DNA from: Guillardia theta CCMP2712
Lineage: Eukaryota; Cryptophyceae; Pyrenomonadales; Geminigeraceae
Direction of reading: 5' to 3'
DNA length: 61,704 nucleotides
NCBI RefSeq assembly: GCF_000315625.1
Contig: NW_005434503.1
Span: 1 to 61,704, forward strand
Part shown: positions 21,645 through 33,008 of the stretch, one piece after another
Position numbering within the stretch: position 1 is the stretch's first letter
How the letters are laid out: the number at the start of each line of letters is the position of its first letter
The notes under the pieces: generated by a model
The model's database searches: none
Seen by the model: the letters and a program-made list of their open reading frames with translations, nothing else
Told to the model about the DNA's origin: nothing
Made by a program: the position numbers and the translations under genes

Positions 21645-22912
21645 GAATAGTATGAATCAAAGGTGCTTTCAGCTTTACCATTCACACAAGCAATTGTCCA
21701 TCGACAAAATTACAATTCTTGAACAACTTCCACCACCCATCTTCGAAAGAAAGAGTTCGATCTGTTTCTTGTGATGGCTTACGCCTGGCGGTAGTCACAG
21801 TTGAAGTGTCCTGCACGGTCACCATCCATTCCGGAGACGAAGCCAGAAGGAGGGTTCCACATGGTCTGCAATTAGAGTCATGTTGCTGCATCTCGAATCG
21901 ATCGTATAATCACCCCATAGAAGTCATGTCCGGAGCCCTGTCCATCAAAAACACCAGGAGGGGTGTGGTCGAAGAGGCAAGGAGGGAGGTTGGTAACGCA
22001 AAGCATCTGCAAGCCATCTTGTCTCAGTATTTGAATATCCAGTGATTCCACATCGAAGATCATATCGACTTTAAGATTTCTCATCCTTGTCAACTTCCAC
22101 AGCACTAGAATCAACACAAAGGGTATCAAACTTCTTAATCAGCACTGTTCATCACATTTACATAACAATACATAATTGAAGTCTGATCGGCGTTGACGTA
22201 GGTAAAGGACATTCAATGGTCAATGTTGCACAATCGACAAGGGAACTCAATCGAGCAGAGTAAATTCTTATTCAAAATTACAAATATCAAGATTTTCAAA
22301 GAGTTATGCAGACAATCATTGCGAAACACTGAATCAAGCTCTGCATTAGACGCATAACTAGCCATCGACCACTCCACCCATCAAACGAAGAACAAGCCCA
22401 AGAATGAACAAGCAAAGATTGAGCCTTTGGGAGAGGGAAAGCAGGAGATAACGATCAACTTTCTCACACACTAAAGCCACATGCGTTCACATCTGTGCCA
22501 TCCCAAGCTTCCCTTCGATTCTGTTTCCTCACCTGACGGAGCATGGCTGCGGCGGGCTGCTTTAGGGAAGTGAGATCACTCCAGGGTAGGGTACATTGAG
22601 CAAAAGGGTCCTCACCTAAGATGGGTGGTAAACACCGGTAATTGTAGAGGCACAGGAAGGGGTATTTACGATGTCTCTGAAAACTAAGGAGGTCGTAGGT
22701 GTAGGTGGGGTAGTGAAAGATCAGTGAAGCCGAAGAGCCACGCGACTCTTCATCTACTCAGTTGATAGCTGCTCTCCGACCGGGCCAAGTAGTCCATCGG
22801 ATGGCCCGGGGCCCGGCCCGGCCGGGCCAGCCCACTGGTGTCCGGGTGCCACTGATGGGGCGGATCCAGTTCGTCCAGTTCTACATTTCATGCTAGTGGA
22901 GGGAAAGCAAAC
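21645..22912. other. Intergenic, contains a small GC-rich patch
   Basis: No convincing gene. About 22775-22865 is a short CCGGGCC-rich patch with the same word composition as the larger GC islands, here only about 90 bp. The rest is AT-rich with short ORFs. Confidence 0.5.
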
Positions 22913-25900
22913 ATGCACGCCAGTTTGCTGCTAGCGCTCTTGTGGATGATGCTATGTTGCAGAGCACAGACGGGTGAGATCGCTTGACCATCTCCTGACG
23001 TTGGACTGACATGCTGATGGAAGGTGAAGAGCTTGAATGCGCTTCTCTCAAGGTGACGTGTCGCCTTCTTAAGCGCACATGTCAAGCTTTTCCTCACAGG
23101 ATTGTCTCAATTTGGCCAGCGTGTACAGCTCTTCCGCCTTACAGCACGAGCGGATGAAGGCCCATGCTCTCTATGAGGTATGACTTGTTCATTTCGGTTC
23201 ATCACATGCTGATTGTGTCAGAGAGCATGCCGATATGGGGAAGATTCGAAAGACGCGTGGTTGGGGAAAGGAGCGCTTGAACAAGATGCTGTATTAAGAT
23301 GTGCAACGAGTTACCCAATGTATTCTGACGTAGCCATTACAGGGACGGCTAGAGGAGGCGTGGAGAAGCTTATGCGTCGCTTTCCTGTTGGACCCTTCCT
23401 GTTGGCGCGTTGGTATCAACATGGGAAACCTTGCGGCTCGTCGACAGCAGTTTGTAAGCAGAGGGCGCCGCTTGAAGCCACGTGAGATGATGCACAGGGT
23501 CTGGCTCATCGTTTGTTCAAACACCTTACGAGAGTCAACCCCTTCTTGCCACAAGCTCACTACTCCTTGGGGTTCCTCAATCTGTTGTACGCTCGTTATC
23601 CTTCTCATGGCATGGTCGATTGAAAATGAGCGTCTAAAGATCCGGGCGAAACCGCCATGCTTGCTTCTACTTTCAAAAGGTACCTATGCTTGTAACAGCT
23701 ACAAAGAGGAGTAGTTGTACTGTCGGTTGAATGAGCAAACAAACAGGCGTGGGGAATAAAGCCAGATTTTCATACAATGGAGGGATACGAAATGGCGATT
23801 GACGGTCTAAAAGCATTGAAACAGCTTGGTAAATCCTTTGCCATATATGGGAGCAGGATACTGAGGGGAAGAGAATGACTGAAATCATTTCATTCAGGCG
23901 TTAGGTGCCCAGTAAAGATGTTCAATTCGACATCATTTAGCTACTATGACGATCCTTCACCATTCAAACGTTTGCGCTGTCATTGGAAGGAAGATTATCT
24001 CTTGCAATCAATTCCTTCAAGTTCGTGCGAATTCAGTGTTTATCAATGGAATGTTGATTTCTCACAGATTGTTCTGAACTTGATATTGTTGCCTTCCTCT
24101 TCGACGCTGCATCTGTCTGCCATACAGACGCCTCCTACATACTACATGTCATGCCAAGTGTCCGAGAGTTTGTTGGAAATATTCATGCGCTTTTCGGATC
24201 TCATTGCCAATCATCTGTCAGGCTACATCTTGTGCATGACGGGCAAGCTTTACTCTTGGATAGGGCCGATGTGTTTTAAGATTGTATTGCAGGCCTGAAG
24301 AGCTCAGAGATATCACCATCTCGGAAATCAAATCTTGGGACCTAACAACATTGCATAGCTTAACATCAGAGGGGTCTGCAGCAGAGGAGAGGAGGAGACT
24401 TGCTTGCTTTGCAGAGGAGCATGGGACAGAGGAGTCCTTGAAGTGGAAGATGACAATGCTGAACTTTATGATGAAGCAGGGGCAAATTCCTACTACAGTT
24501 GTTGTCATTGACATTGGCGTCTGGCTGAATCATGCCAGCGGGATTTTTCGAGTTTTGCAACCAGTCAAGAACAAAGAAAGCACATTGAACCTGGTGAGAG
24601 ATCGAGGGTTATGCAGGGACTGGACGTTTGCTGCAAGACTTGGGGGGGACAGTGAGGAGCCAAAACAATTCAGATGCAGCGGTGTAGAGAACGAGCTCCT
24701 TCGACCGAAACCAACAAATCCCGTGCTGATTGTGGGAAGCTCAGAAGCCTCCCTCGAGCTATCTCGAATTTTCATGAACAGCCGTATCTCTTCCCGCCAT
24801 CGTCCTGACATTCCATTCGGCTCGAAACACAGTCACGCAGAGCAAGACGACGTCAAAGTTCTTGTTGTCATTGTCACTTATAGTTGTCAAAAAGATTCGG
24901 TCAATTATGAGAATCAGTCTCTCTATCAGCAAGTAGCACTCTTGCGGTCTGCAAGGAAGGAGTTAAGCTGCTTTGTATTGCTGCTTGATGGAGTGGAACT
25001 TTCCCGAGCTGCGTCCAGCTCCATGGCAGGCTGTGTCTTCATGAGACGATCCTCTCCAATCCGATACTCGGTATCCTTGGACGCTGATATTCCTTCTCAG
25101 CAAGACATTTCTAAACTTGTGAGTGTGAAGTGTTTGGTAAAGGAGCGATAGAGGTCATGTGATCACTGCTGGCAGGTAGAAAATGTCGGAATTATTGTCT
25201 GGCCAGCTGGAGACAGAACTCGAGTGCCCATGGCGAAGTGCTACCTACGTTTGAAATTCAAGGTCAACAAGATTGATGGAGCCAAGGTGTTGCTGACTTG
25301 ATCTTAGGTCCCAACACCTGATCGGAACTATTCTTTTCCTTCTCATTACCATCAAAGAACCAAGATTTGTTTGTGCGTGCCAACTATTACACCCCCTGGT
25401 GTATCGAAGGTATCAGCGCTTCCGTTCATCAACACCTTCTTGCCTTCGCTAGTTGCTTCGATCAGCGATGACTTTTCGTTCGAAAACTACATTTTTGTGG
25501 TGTACGTTGCGTATGATCAGGGAGATCCGTTGTATGACAAGAATAGGAGTTTGATTGAACAGCATACAAAAGATCAGACCTTCAACCGACCAATCTTCTT
25601 GAAATTCTACAGGATGCCTCCATCTAAGGTCATATCATCCTGCTTTTCGGAAACGTATGACACAACGCAGGGAGGGATCGCGTTTTTATGGAATTCATTG
25701 ATGGCTGCAGCATGGCAAGACGGCTGCGACTATTTTTACCAAAGCAACGATGATGTGCAATTTGTCACCAGAGCCTGGGCGAAAACATTCGTTGAAACCT
25801 TGCAAACTAGTCTTGTTCGAGCAAACTTCGGGGTTGTTGGAGCTGTGGATCTGAACAACAATCTGGTTCTTACCCAGAGGTTTGTAATTTACTTTTGCAA

Positions 25901-26267
25901 CATTCGAGAACTACTGACCAGTTTTCTTGCAGCTTTGTTCACCGAACGCATCAACACATATTTAGTTCTCACTTTCCGATGACCATCAAGAATTGGCATC
26001 TGGATGACTGGATCTCTCAAGTCTACCCCGAGAATGCTACGTTCAGGCTGAAGAATGTATTCATCAAGAACACCAACATGTTTGGCACAAGGCAAAATAT
26101 TGAACTTTGCGGTGCACCTTATGACGGTTTGCAGGTATGCGGAATGTAGAGAAGACAAAACTTGGTACGAGAACGAAGTGCTGCGAGGGCGACGCTTGAT
26201 CCAAGATTGGATGAAAATGGCGGAGAACGACGATGAGAAGGGAAAGAAGTTTCGCTCTGCAGCATGA
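22913..26267 (+). CDS. Secreted protein with TPR-like front and glycosyltransferase-like C-terminal domain
   Basis: Starts MHASLLLALLWMMLCCRAQ, a signal peptide. Exons to about 23520 look TPR-like (LNLASVYSSSALQHERMKA, AWLGKGALEQDA, INMGNLAARRQQ). The middle contains FNSTSFSYYDDPSPFKRLR and SVYQWNVDF, then a long exon from about 24293 to 25120. The C-terminal domain (from about 25308) carries FENYIFVVYVAYDQGD, GIAFLWNSLM, the acidic YFYQSNDDVQFVTRAWA, NFGVVGAVDLNN, FVHRTHQHIFSSHFP and NWHLDDWISQVYPEN. This order (NDD, a late HRTH, D-D-W) resembles a GT-A-fold transferase family seen in protists; the exact family is not identified. Likely luminal in ER/Golgi. Joins before 23.9 kb are tentative, and the TPR part might be a separate gene. 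Confidence 0.65.
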
Positions 26268-27654
26268 CCTAGAAGTTTCGCTTTCTCACAAGCTTGATAA
26301 GTAAAGATATTGCCTGCTGCAAAATGAGGCAAAGCAAGGAGAGGAAGCGAGATTCGGCACGAATCATTCAAATGGTATATACTAACGCTATGAAAGAGCA
26401 AGAAAAAATGATTCCAAAAGTCAGGCAGGCAGAGAGGCAGAGAGAAAGTCAGTAGCGATTTGGCAATGGGGTAGAGTGAGGGGAATTGTGGGTAGTGAGC
26501 GAAACTGTTTATGACAAGAGACTAGATGAGGAAAGGGTAAAGAATAGGGAGAGATTATTGTCTGAGCAGTATCTCGGCATTTCCTTCCTGTTTCTCCTAT
26601 GACATGCCTCAGCATTACTGCTGCGAGGAACATTCGCAAGTTATCCCGAGATTATTCTGGAAATTCTATTTTCTCAACACACATTGTTTGGGTCTGTATG
26701 GCTAGCTAGAAAGGCTCCAAAAGACTAGTTTTAGAGTACAAGTCAAGGAGCTTACAGGCGAAAAGACCGGATCCCATGTGATCTGGCGACATCACGAGAC
26801 AGGTGAAAGTTAGGTCTTTACGTTTGGGGGGTAGTGTGTGAAAGTCATAGACTGTAGCAGGGGTACTTTACCATCATAAATGTGTCATAGAGTGAGGTGG
26901 GGTTGTAACTCGAGTAGGTGGGTAGTAGTCATGATCACAGTGACATGCAGCTGTGGCCGTAAATTCGTACGAGGGGGTTGGGCATCCCGTGGGTGGGGTG
27001 GAGTCGAAGTCGACTGGAGGTTTTGACTTCTTGTGTTACATGCGGGGCACTTGGTGGGTGATGAGACTGGTTTTGATGGGGTGGGGGTGAGCTGCCGTCT
27101 GTGATATAGTCGACTCAGGGGTGGGGGGTCGCACGCCTTAGGGGGAAAAACAAGAGCTATGCAGCGATGGATAGATCAGAGGAGGAGGCAAGGAGGGAAG
27201 AAGATTGCGATCTTTTTCATTTGAATGGCAACATACATCTATCAACTTCATTCGCGTTTCATGAGAGGCAACTTCTTTCAAAGGAAAGTGAGGGATTAGA
27301 TGCTAGATGGTGTCCAATCGCTCAGGCGCGCCAAGAATGACTGTGAGCGTGAGCTGGGCCTCAAGCAGGACGGTAGAAATATTGTAAGAAATCCCCTTTG
27401 GACAAATCAGAATCTCGATTTAAATCATGCATTGATTCAGGAAGGTGTAAGATAATCTCAGTTACAACCACGACAATTGGTTGTTGTCGTTTTTCTCAAT
27501 GCTTACTCGCTTTTGCCAGACGTTTTCAATGCCACTCTGTCTATTCGATCTCATTCGATAGTGCAGCATCAAGGTAATATCTGTAGGCTGTATTTGCAAA
27601 GTCAGCTAACTGTAGTTCCGAAAAGGGATAGGTGAGCATGGAACAGTAGTACGA
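26268..27654. other. Intergenic, G/T-rich, no gene seen
   Basis: About 26820-27140 is rich in GGGGTGGG-type runs on the plus strand. Short unspliced ORFs only. A 5' non-coding exon of the downstream regulator could lie around 27300-27540. Confidence 0.5.
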
Positions 27655-28221
27655 TTGGAAGCAGCAAACGTGCATCAAACTCAGAAACACACCTCTTTGA
27701 TCTTCATGATGGATATGAGCTCTGCCAATATTCCTGGAGATGACATTATAGATGGGAAAGAATTGTCAAAAGCAGACCTCCAAAGCACTGGACTTACCGA
27801 CAATTTACAGAGAAATCCAGGAAGCAGACATTCTTACGGTGTAACAAGCAAGTCGTCGCTCTACAAAATGAGGAGATGGCTGTCGTCAAGCAGACATCCA
27901 ACTAGGGTTGCGTGTAGTGGTTGTCGAGGTGCGAAGGCAAAGTGCGACGACGAACGACCGTGCAGAAGATGTATGGCAAGAGGCATTCAGTGTGATGGCG
28001 AAGGTGCTAGCCGTTCGCGACGCCAAAGTGTTGGAGAAGCGTCAGAACGGTCATCCGAGGGTGATAAATATGCCGATGATGAGACACTGCGCTCGCAGAG
28101 CTCTGGAGACGAGCATACTGTGATGTCTCTCGAAGAACATGACGAGAACTACAGCTGGGATACAAGTTTTGATGCCGGGTTGCTTGATGAAGCGTTGCAA
28201 CATGTACAGAGTCGAACCTAA
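27655..28221 (+). CDS. Zn2Cys6 (GAL4-type) zinc-cluster protein
   Basis: A 188-aa ORF with the six-cysteine binuclear cluster Cys87-x2-Cys90-x6-Cys97-x5-Cys103-x2-Cys106-x6-Cys113. It includes the basic stretch RGAKAKC and the Pro before Cys103, both typical of GAL4-type DNA-binding domains. The rest is Ser/Glu/Asp-rich and probably disordered; the acidic C-terminus could activate transcription. No fungal middle-homology domain is present and the protein is short. Met at 27703 is an alternative start. The class is dominated by fungi, with scattered members in algae and other protists. It should act in the nucleus; targets are unknown. Confidence 0.85.
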   Translation: MEAANVHQTQKHTSLIFMMDMSSANIPGDDIIDGKELSKADLQSTGLTDNLQRNPGSRHSYGVTSKSSLYKMRRWLSSSRHPTRVACSGCRGAKAKCDDERPCRRCMARGIQCDGEGASRSRRQSVGEASERSSEGDKYADDETLRSQSSGDEHTVMSLEEHDENYSWDTSFDAGLLDEALQHVQSRT

Positions 28222-28540
28222 GAACATCCAGGAAATCATTTCTTGATAGGATGATATCAGAACCTGTTATTCTTTCTTGATTGTCAATCATGACCTCAAT
28301 CAAGGTAGCTGGTCTTCCCTCCCCTCCCCCCAAAAATCAAACACGGAACCCTCGACAAGACCTTATAAATAGTGAATGAAAATAAAAGCCATCTAAACGG
28401 ATAGAATAATATGCAGGAATTTCAAAATCGGCATCATCCATCCTTTCAATCAATACATCAACGCCTTCACTTTTACCTAACCTCTGTCAAGATTATTTCC
28501 TTCTTACTGGTTGCTGATGCATACAAGACACGTATCCTCC
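28222..28540. other. Tail-to-tail spacer
   Basis: The zinc-cluster gene (+) and the UNC119 gene (-) converge here. No feature beyond possible 3' UTRs. Confidence 0.5.
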
Positions 28541-29278
28541 CTACTGTGTGTATGCATATTCAGCCTTGTTATGCATGACCATCTTGTCTCCGACAAAGTA
28601 GAAACTATCTGATTTCGTTTCATATGGGTTATCGATCATCGCCTTTTCCGTCTCGGCGTCGAGCTCCGGAAGTGTGTAGATGACCTCCCAAGTGTTGCGA
28701 GAATTCGGCATACAAAATCCAAGAGTAAAATCAAACGACTTCAGGAGCTTGTCACGAAAGTAATGTCGTTCTATCATTCGGAACGACTGAACCTAAACAA
28801 AATCAAATCAAAAATCGGTGTTGAGCAAAAGAATGACAAAAATCAAGCATTGAGGGGACAAAGGTGATTCTTCACCTCCTTGTCTCCGACAGAAAAGACG
28901 AGAGACGTGCCGATAGTCCTTGCCTTCAAAAATTCTGATGGGAATGCATACTGAATGAGCCGGTAGAGGTCTTCCTGTTCTGGCGGGATGTCCGTGATAG
29001 GCTCCGATGGCTAATTTAACTGTCAGCTAGAACAAAGGCAGGACACAAAACACGCACTGCGTCATCGGGTTTTTTAACGTGGTATAGATCTCGTTGCTGC
29101 CCTTCCATCTCTCGAATTCGAAATTCAAGGAATTCTATTCCATAAGTGTTCGCACTCATCGGGCACAAATATCCTGTTGCACGAGTGAATGGAAACAAAC
29201 AAGCAAGAATGAATCACCTTCGCATGGTGCAGTAAGCTTCAAACATTCGTCAGGCGTCCACTCCTTCGCTTCTGACAT
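28541..29278 (-). CDS. UNC119/PDE6-delta family lipid-binding chaperone
   Basis: Four exons (29278-29218, 29173-29058, 29010-28876, 28792-28541) with GT-AG junctions give exactly 187 aa. The start is [15 protein letters not shown], followed by [80 protein letters not shown] and the ending [18 protein letters not shown]. These are the conserved blocks of the UNC119 family immunoglobulin-like fold, at the usual core length. Such proteins bind the acylated N-terminus of cargo and deliver it to cilia or membranes, released by ARL2/ARL3-type GTPases. The Ser/Pro-rich extension of vertebrate UNC119 is absent. Fits a flagellated cell. Confidence 0.94.
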
Positions 29279-30652
29279 TGCGCGTATCGTCGTGCAGGTC
29301 GCCCCTGCTTTCAAGTCTCAGCCAACAGCGCGGAAACTGACGTTATGCCCAATTCAAACTTGAAAGCTGCACTCTACACCCCTTTCCCCTCACAGACAAA
29401 AATCCTCCTTCCAGGCATTGTTCTTTCCTCGATACAATCAACTGGTTTCAGCGGCAAATTATTCGTTCAGCACTTTCAAGATATCTCTGGGCCCCTCAGA
29501 AGGCATTTAGGTTATCATGGAGAAAAATACGACGGGCATTGCTTCAGTAAGGGGCGCATCTCTGATATGAGTTAGCAAGAACAAACCTTGCTAGTTCATA
29601 CCTTTAAAAACATTAGGCAAAGAAACAACCCTGAACAACAATCGAAACGTCGATCGCTCCCAGACACTCTATCTGGATTGAAAACAAAGCATTTCCATAT
29701 AAACGCAAGCAAAGCAATGAATCCCAAATACATCACAAGGCATCTACTTGACTTACAAGATTCCAAAACGCAAGACAAAATTGATCTCTTCAGCCTACAC
29801 TGTACTAGAACTGCTGTACACAATTCATCATAGTCCTTTCCAACAAATTCAACTTGTCTGATGTATTTGAAGAAAAGCTAGCTTTCAGTCACAGATCCAT
29901 GACATCTACGGAAAAACTTGATTGCTCCTCTGAACATTATAAAACATCCACCTTTTCATATGCTTCCAGGTTGCAGACTCCTTTTTCAAGCACTTTTACC
30001 CTTTCCCATGTGGTGCTAAGGGAGGTTAGATAGCTCTACGTCAGCTCTCTACCTTCAAATCTACAGATGGCTCTGTTTTTTCCTCTTTCCCAAATTCTCT
30101 TAGTCATGTTCTTCCAATCGCCATCATTTCCTCGCGTTCGGTGACTGTCTTCGATATGAATGCCCTTCTCCCTTGATCGTCCTCTGCCGCTGGAGCAGCA
30201 GCATGAAGTCACCCCTCCCACCGGGGACACCTACCCTACCCTACCCTACCCTACCCAGGTACTATACCCTACCCTAGCTTACCTCAGCTTACCCTACCTT
30301 AGCTTACCCTACTTTTCAAACATGTCACCCACCCTAGTTGTGCACTATCCTTGCAAAAGACAACAACCCACCCCCCCCCATTGTTTCCAAAAACCGCAAC
30401 AATGGACTACCTGCATGATTGCCAACCTCACCTCGACAATCTACTACCCCTGCAGAACCCTGGTCGACTACCCCTGTTGTTTCCAGGCATGCGCAAGGAG
30501 AGCAGGTCTTGGGTAGGGTGGTTGCAACCAGCGATTCTTTAACGGATTCAATTTATGTCTTCTTTTTTGAAACTTTGTAAAATATTTTCAAATACGAGAC
30601 ACAAAAATACGAGAGATATCCAGGTTATTCCGTTACAGATCCGTCCGTTACA
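29279..30652. other. Intergenic with (CTACC)n microsatellite
   Basis: Head-to-head spacer between UNC119 (-) and the SET gene (+). About 30230-30310 is a CTACC/CTTAC repeat on the plus strand. No gene recognised; short ORFs at 29345-29830 and 30036-30516 lack support. Confidence 0.5.
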
Positions 30653-32916
30653 ATGCATCCTACGAAACTTCGATTGGGAAACCAGTTTGTCGCCATGGAT
30701 CTGATACAGGAGGTGGCGGAGCAAGGAGATCAGGTGGACAATGAGACCAGGAAAGTAGAGCACAAGATACTTCATATCAGGTTGTCTTGAATGTAATGCA
30801 AGCAGCTTGTGAGGGGAAAAGAGCCAAATATGCCCACTCAGTGCTTGGCGTCCAAAGAGAAATGCTGGCAAGACCTCGAGTCTCTCTTTCAATCACATGG
30901 TGACACACAAGTGAAATGGAAATTGCTTGCAGAAGCAGGAGAAACGCAGGGGACCGTCCCTGCTGCCCGTGAATGGCTTCTCCGGTACAGCGCTGACTCA
31001 ATGGATGAACTTCCATTGTTGGTATGCGCTATCGCAATTTTCTCCGAACAAGGGGACGAATGTGCTGTCGAGAGAGTCTGCCGTGAGCTGCTCATGGATC
31101 AGAGCAATCCGAGTTTGATTGAGGTGCGAAGTTGTGCCGTGAAATTCCGATCGATAGTGATCATAGTGGTGTTTGATGTTAGGCTGTCATCTGGTCACTG
31201 GAGAAGCTGTATCGATATGGCCAACAGAGCGATCCAAGCGCCTTGAGGGCCTTGTTACAGATATGCTGTGATAGAGCTTTGGATATCCGGCAAGTGAGCA
31301 AAGAATCTCTTGTCTCTGCCATCTCGCTCCTCCTCGTGGCGGTCAACTCAACGGAGGGGCAGGTAATTTTGTTGCTGTGAAACATGTAAATTGTGACTAG
31401 AGGCTAGAAGTTGAGTCAGGTAGCTCACGACGCTCGACGCCTGACGGCGCAAGAGAACGAGGATGAAGGTACACTCACGTACAGCTCAGCCACGACCCAC
31501 GAGATCGAGCTTCTTTGTCGCTTCATCCAAGATAGATGGAGCACGCGCTCTGAAATCGATGCCAGCTTAGCTGGTCGAACCGCCGCCGACTGGGAGGTGG
31601 CTCAATCGTTAAGCGAGCAGCTTTGGAGCAGATTTTATCAGAGATCTCGGAAGGTTTTGGAAGAAGATGATGAGGGGGAGGAGACAAGTTGTTCGAGGAT
31701 GACCAGCAGGAGGAGTCTTTGGCATCTAGTCAAAGCAAAAGCTGACGGCGTGGACTTTGTCTCCGGGTTGGTCTCAGCTGAGAATTTTGACCAACGAGAT
31801 GAAGAGTACGAATCGATCAAGTTGTTTTCGGGCCTGGAGAATGGTCTGTTAAACTGGATGAATCCAGAGGAAGGAAGTGAAAATTCGTGTAAGCATTCAT
31901 GCGAAGAGGAGGCTGATGCCCAACTCATGACAAGCCAGTGTCAATTACTTGTTCGCCTCCCTCCAGAGCTTTTCGATGACAAACTTCATGAGTTTACAGA
32001 CGTCAGACTGGTGATGCTTTCTGTGGCAGCCTACTTCTTTGATGAGTTGGCGCAGATTGTACACGGAGATCCCCGCGAAGGACTGATTGGACAACATGTG
32101 AGTGTTTGTAGACAGTGATTGGTGGGAGGAAAACCTCAGATTCTATCATTGTGTGACCAACCCTTGCACTGAGAACGCGCCATGATAGCTTCTAATCAAA
32201 GCACAATCAGGGTTTATTTGCAAAGAAGCTTATCCCACGTCTGACCATCTTTCCTGTCTCTTGCCCAGTGCGTAGCCGTTGCGCTCTAGAACGAGGGTGA
32301 CCAGACAAACAGGTTTACAAGGAAGAAGATTTCTACACGACTCGCGCTGGTTTGTTTCAAATGGAACTCTCAGAAAGGTTCAGTGAAAGAGCGAGGGAAG
32401 GATCGAAAGCTCATGTAGACGTGAAGGTACGCATATGAGTTCAGAACGAAACCCAAGAGAGGGTTAGAAGGCATCTGCTTTGAAGACCATGAAACCATCG
32501 TTGCTGATCTCTGGTCTGGGAATGAAGTGCGGTTCAATTTCTCTTGATATATTGATTTGACGACTTGTCACTATCAGGTGAAATATGTCAACGACTACAG
32601 GAATTCTTTCTTTGCGGCTAATGTTGAATTCTGTTGAGCTCAGCCTCCCTCATTCGACTGCTCATCACCATGAGCAGGTGAGATGCTGATCTACGGCCAG
32701 CCCCATCTCATCCTCGTCACTCTCTGCGACATTGAGCCCGACCAGGAGCTTCTGACGGACTACGGCAGCAGGTGGAGGAGATTGTCCTCCCTCCTCCGCA
32801 TCTCATCCCAATGCAGTTACTGGGAGAATCGCTCGCTCAAGGACGAGCTCCTATGGGAGGTCAAATCTCGCATCCTCCGGCTCTTTCAGCTCCTGCACAA
32901 GAATCCTTCGTCCTGA
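30653..32916 (+). CDS. SET-domain protein (putative lysine methyltransferase)
   Basis: The first exon starts MHPTKLRLGNQFVAMD. A phase-0 intron after 30757 joins it to LVRGKEPNMPTQCLA. Helical exons follow (AREWLLRYSADSMDELPLL, ELLCRFIQDRW, RLPPELFDDKLHE). The C-terminal exons have VNDYRNSFFAANVEF and, from 32683, MLIYGQPHLILVTLCDIEPD followed by QELLTDYG, which is the end of a SET domain (ND-Y-R, anchoring N, GEELL-DYG-like). The methyl donor would be S-adenosylmethionine; targets are unknown. The catalytic NH motif is replaced by NDYRN-type sequence, as in PR/SET-like and plant-type variants. Converges with the next gene, 92 bp away. Confidence 0.72.
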
Positions 32917-33008
32917 GATAAAGATCCCGAGGAGCAGCAGGGAGCCTGCTTCTACCTGTGCGGTGAAGGTCTTTGGCTCCGGCCTTGTAACGTGTCCTGA
33001 CAGTCATG

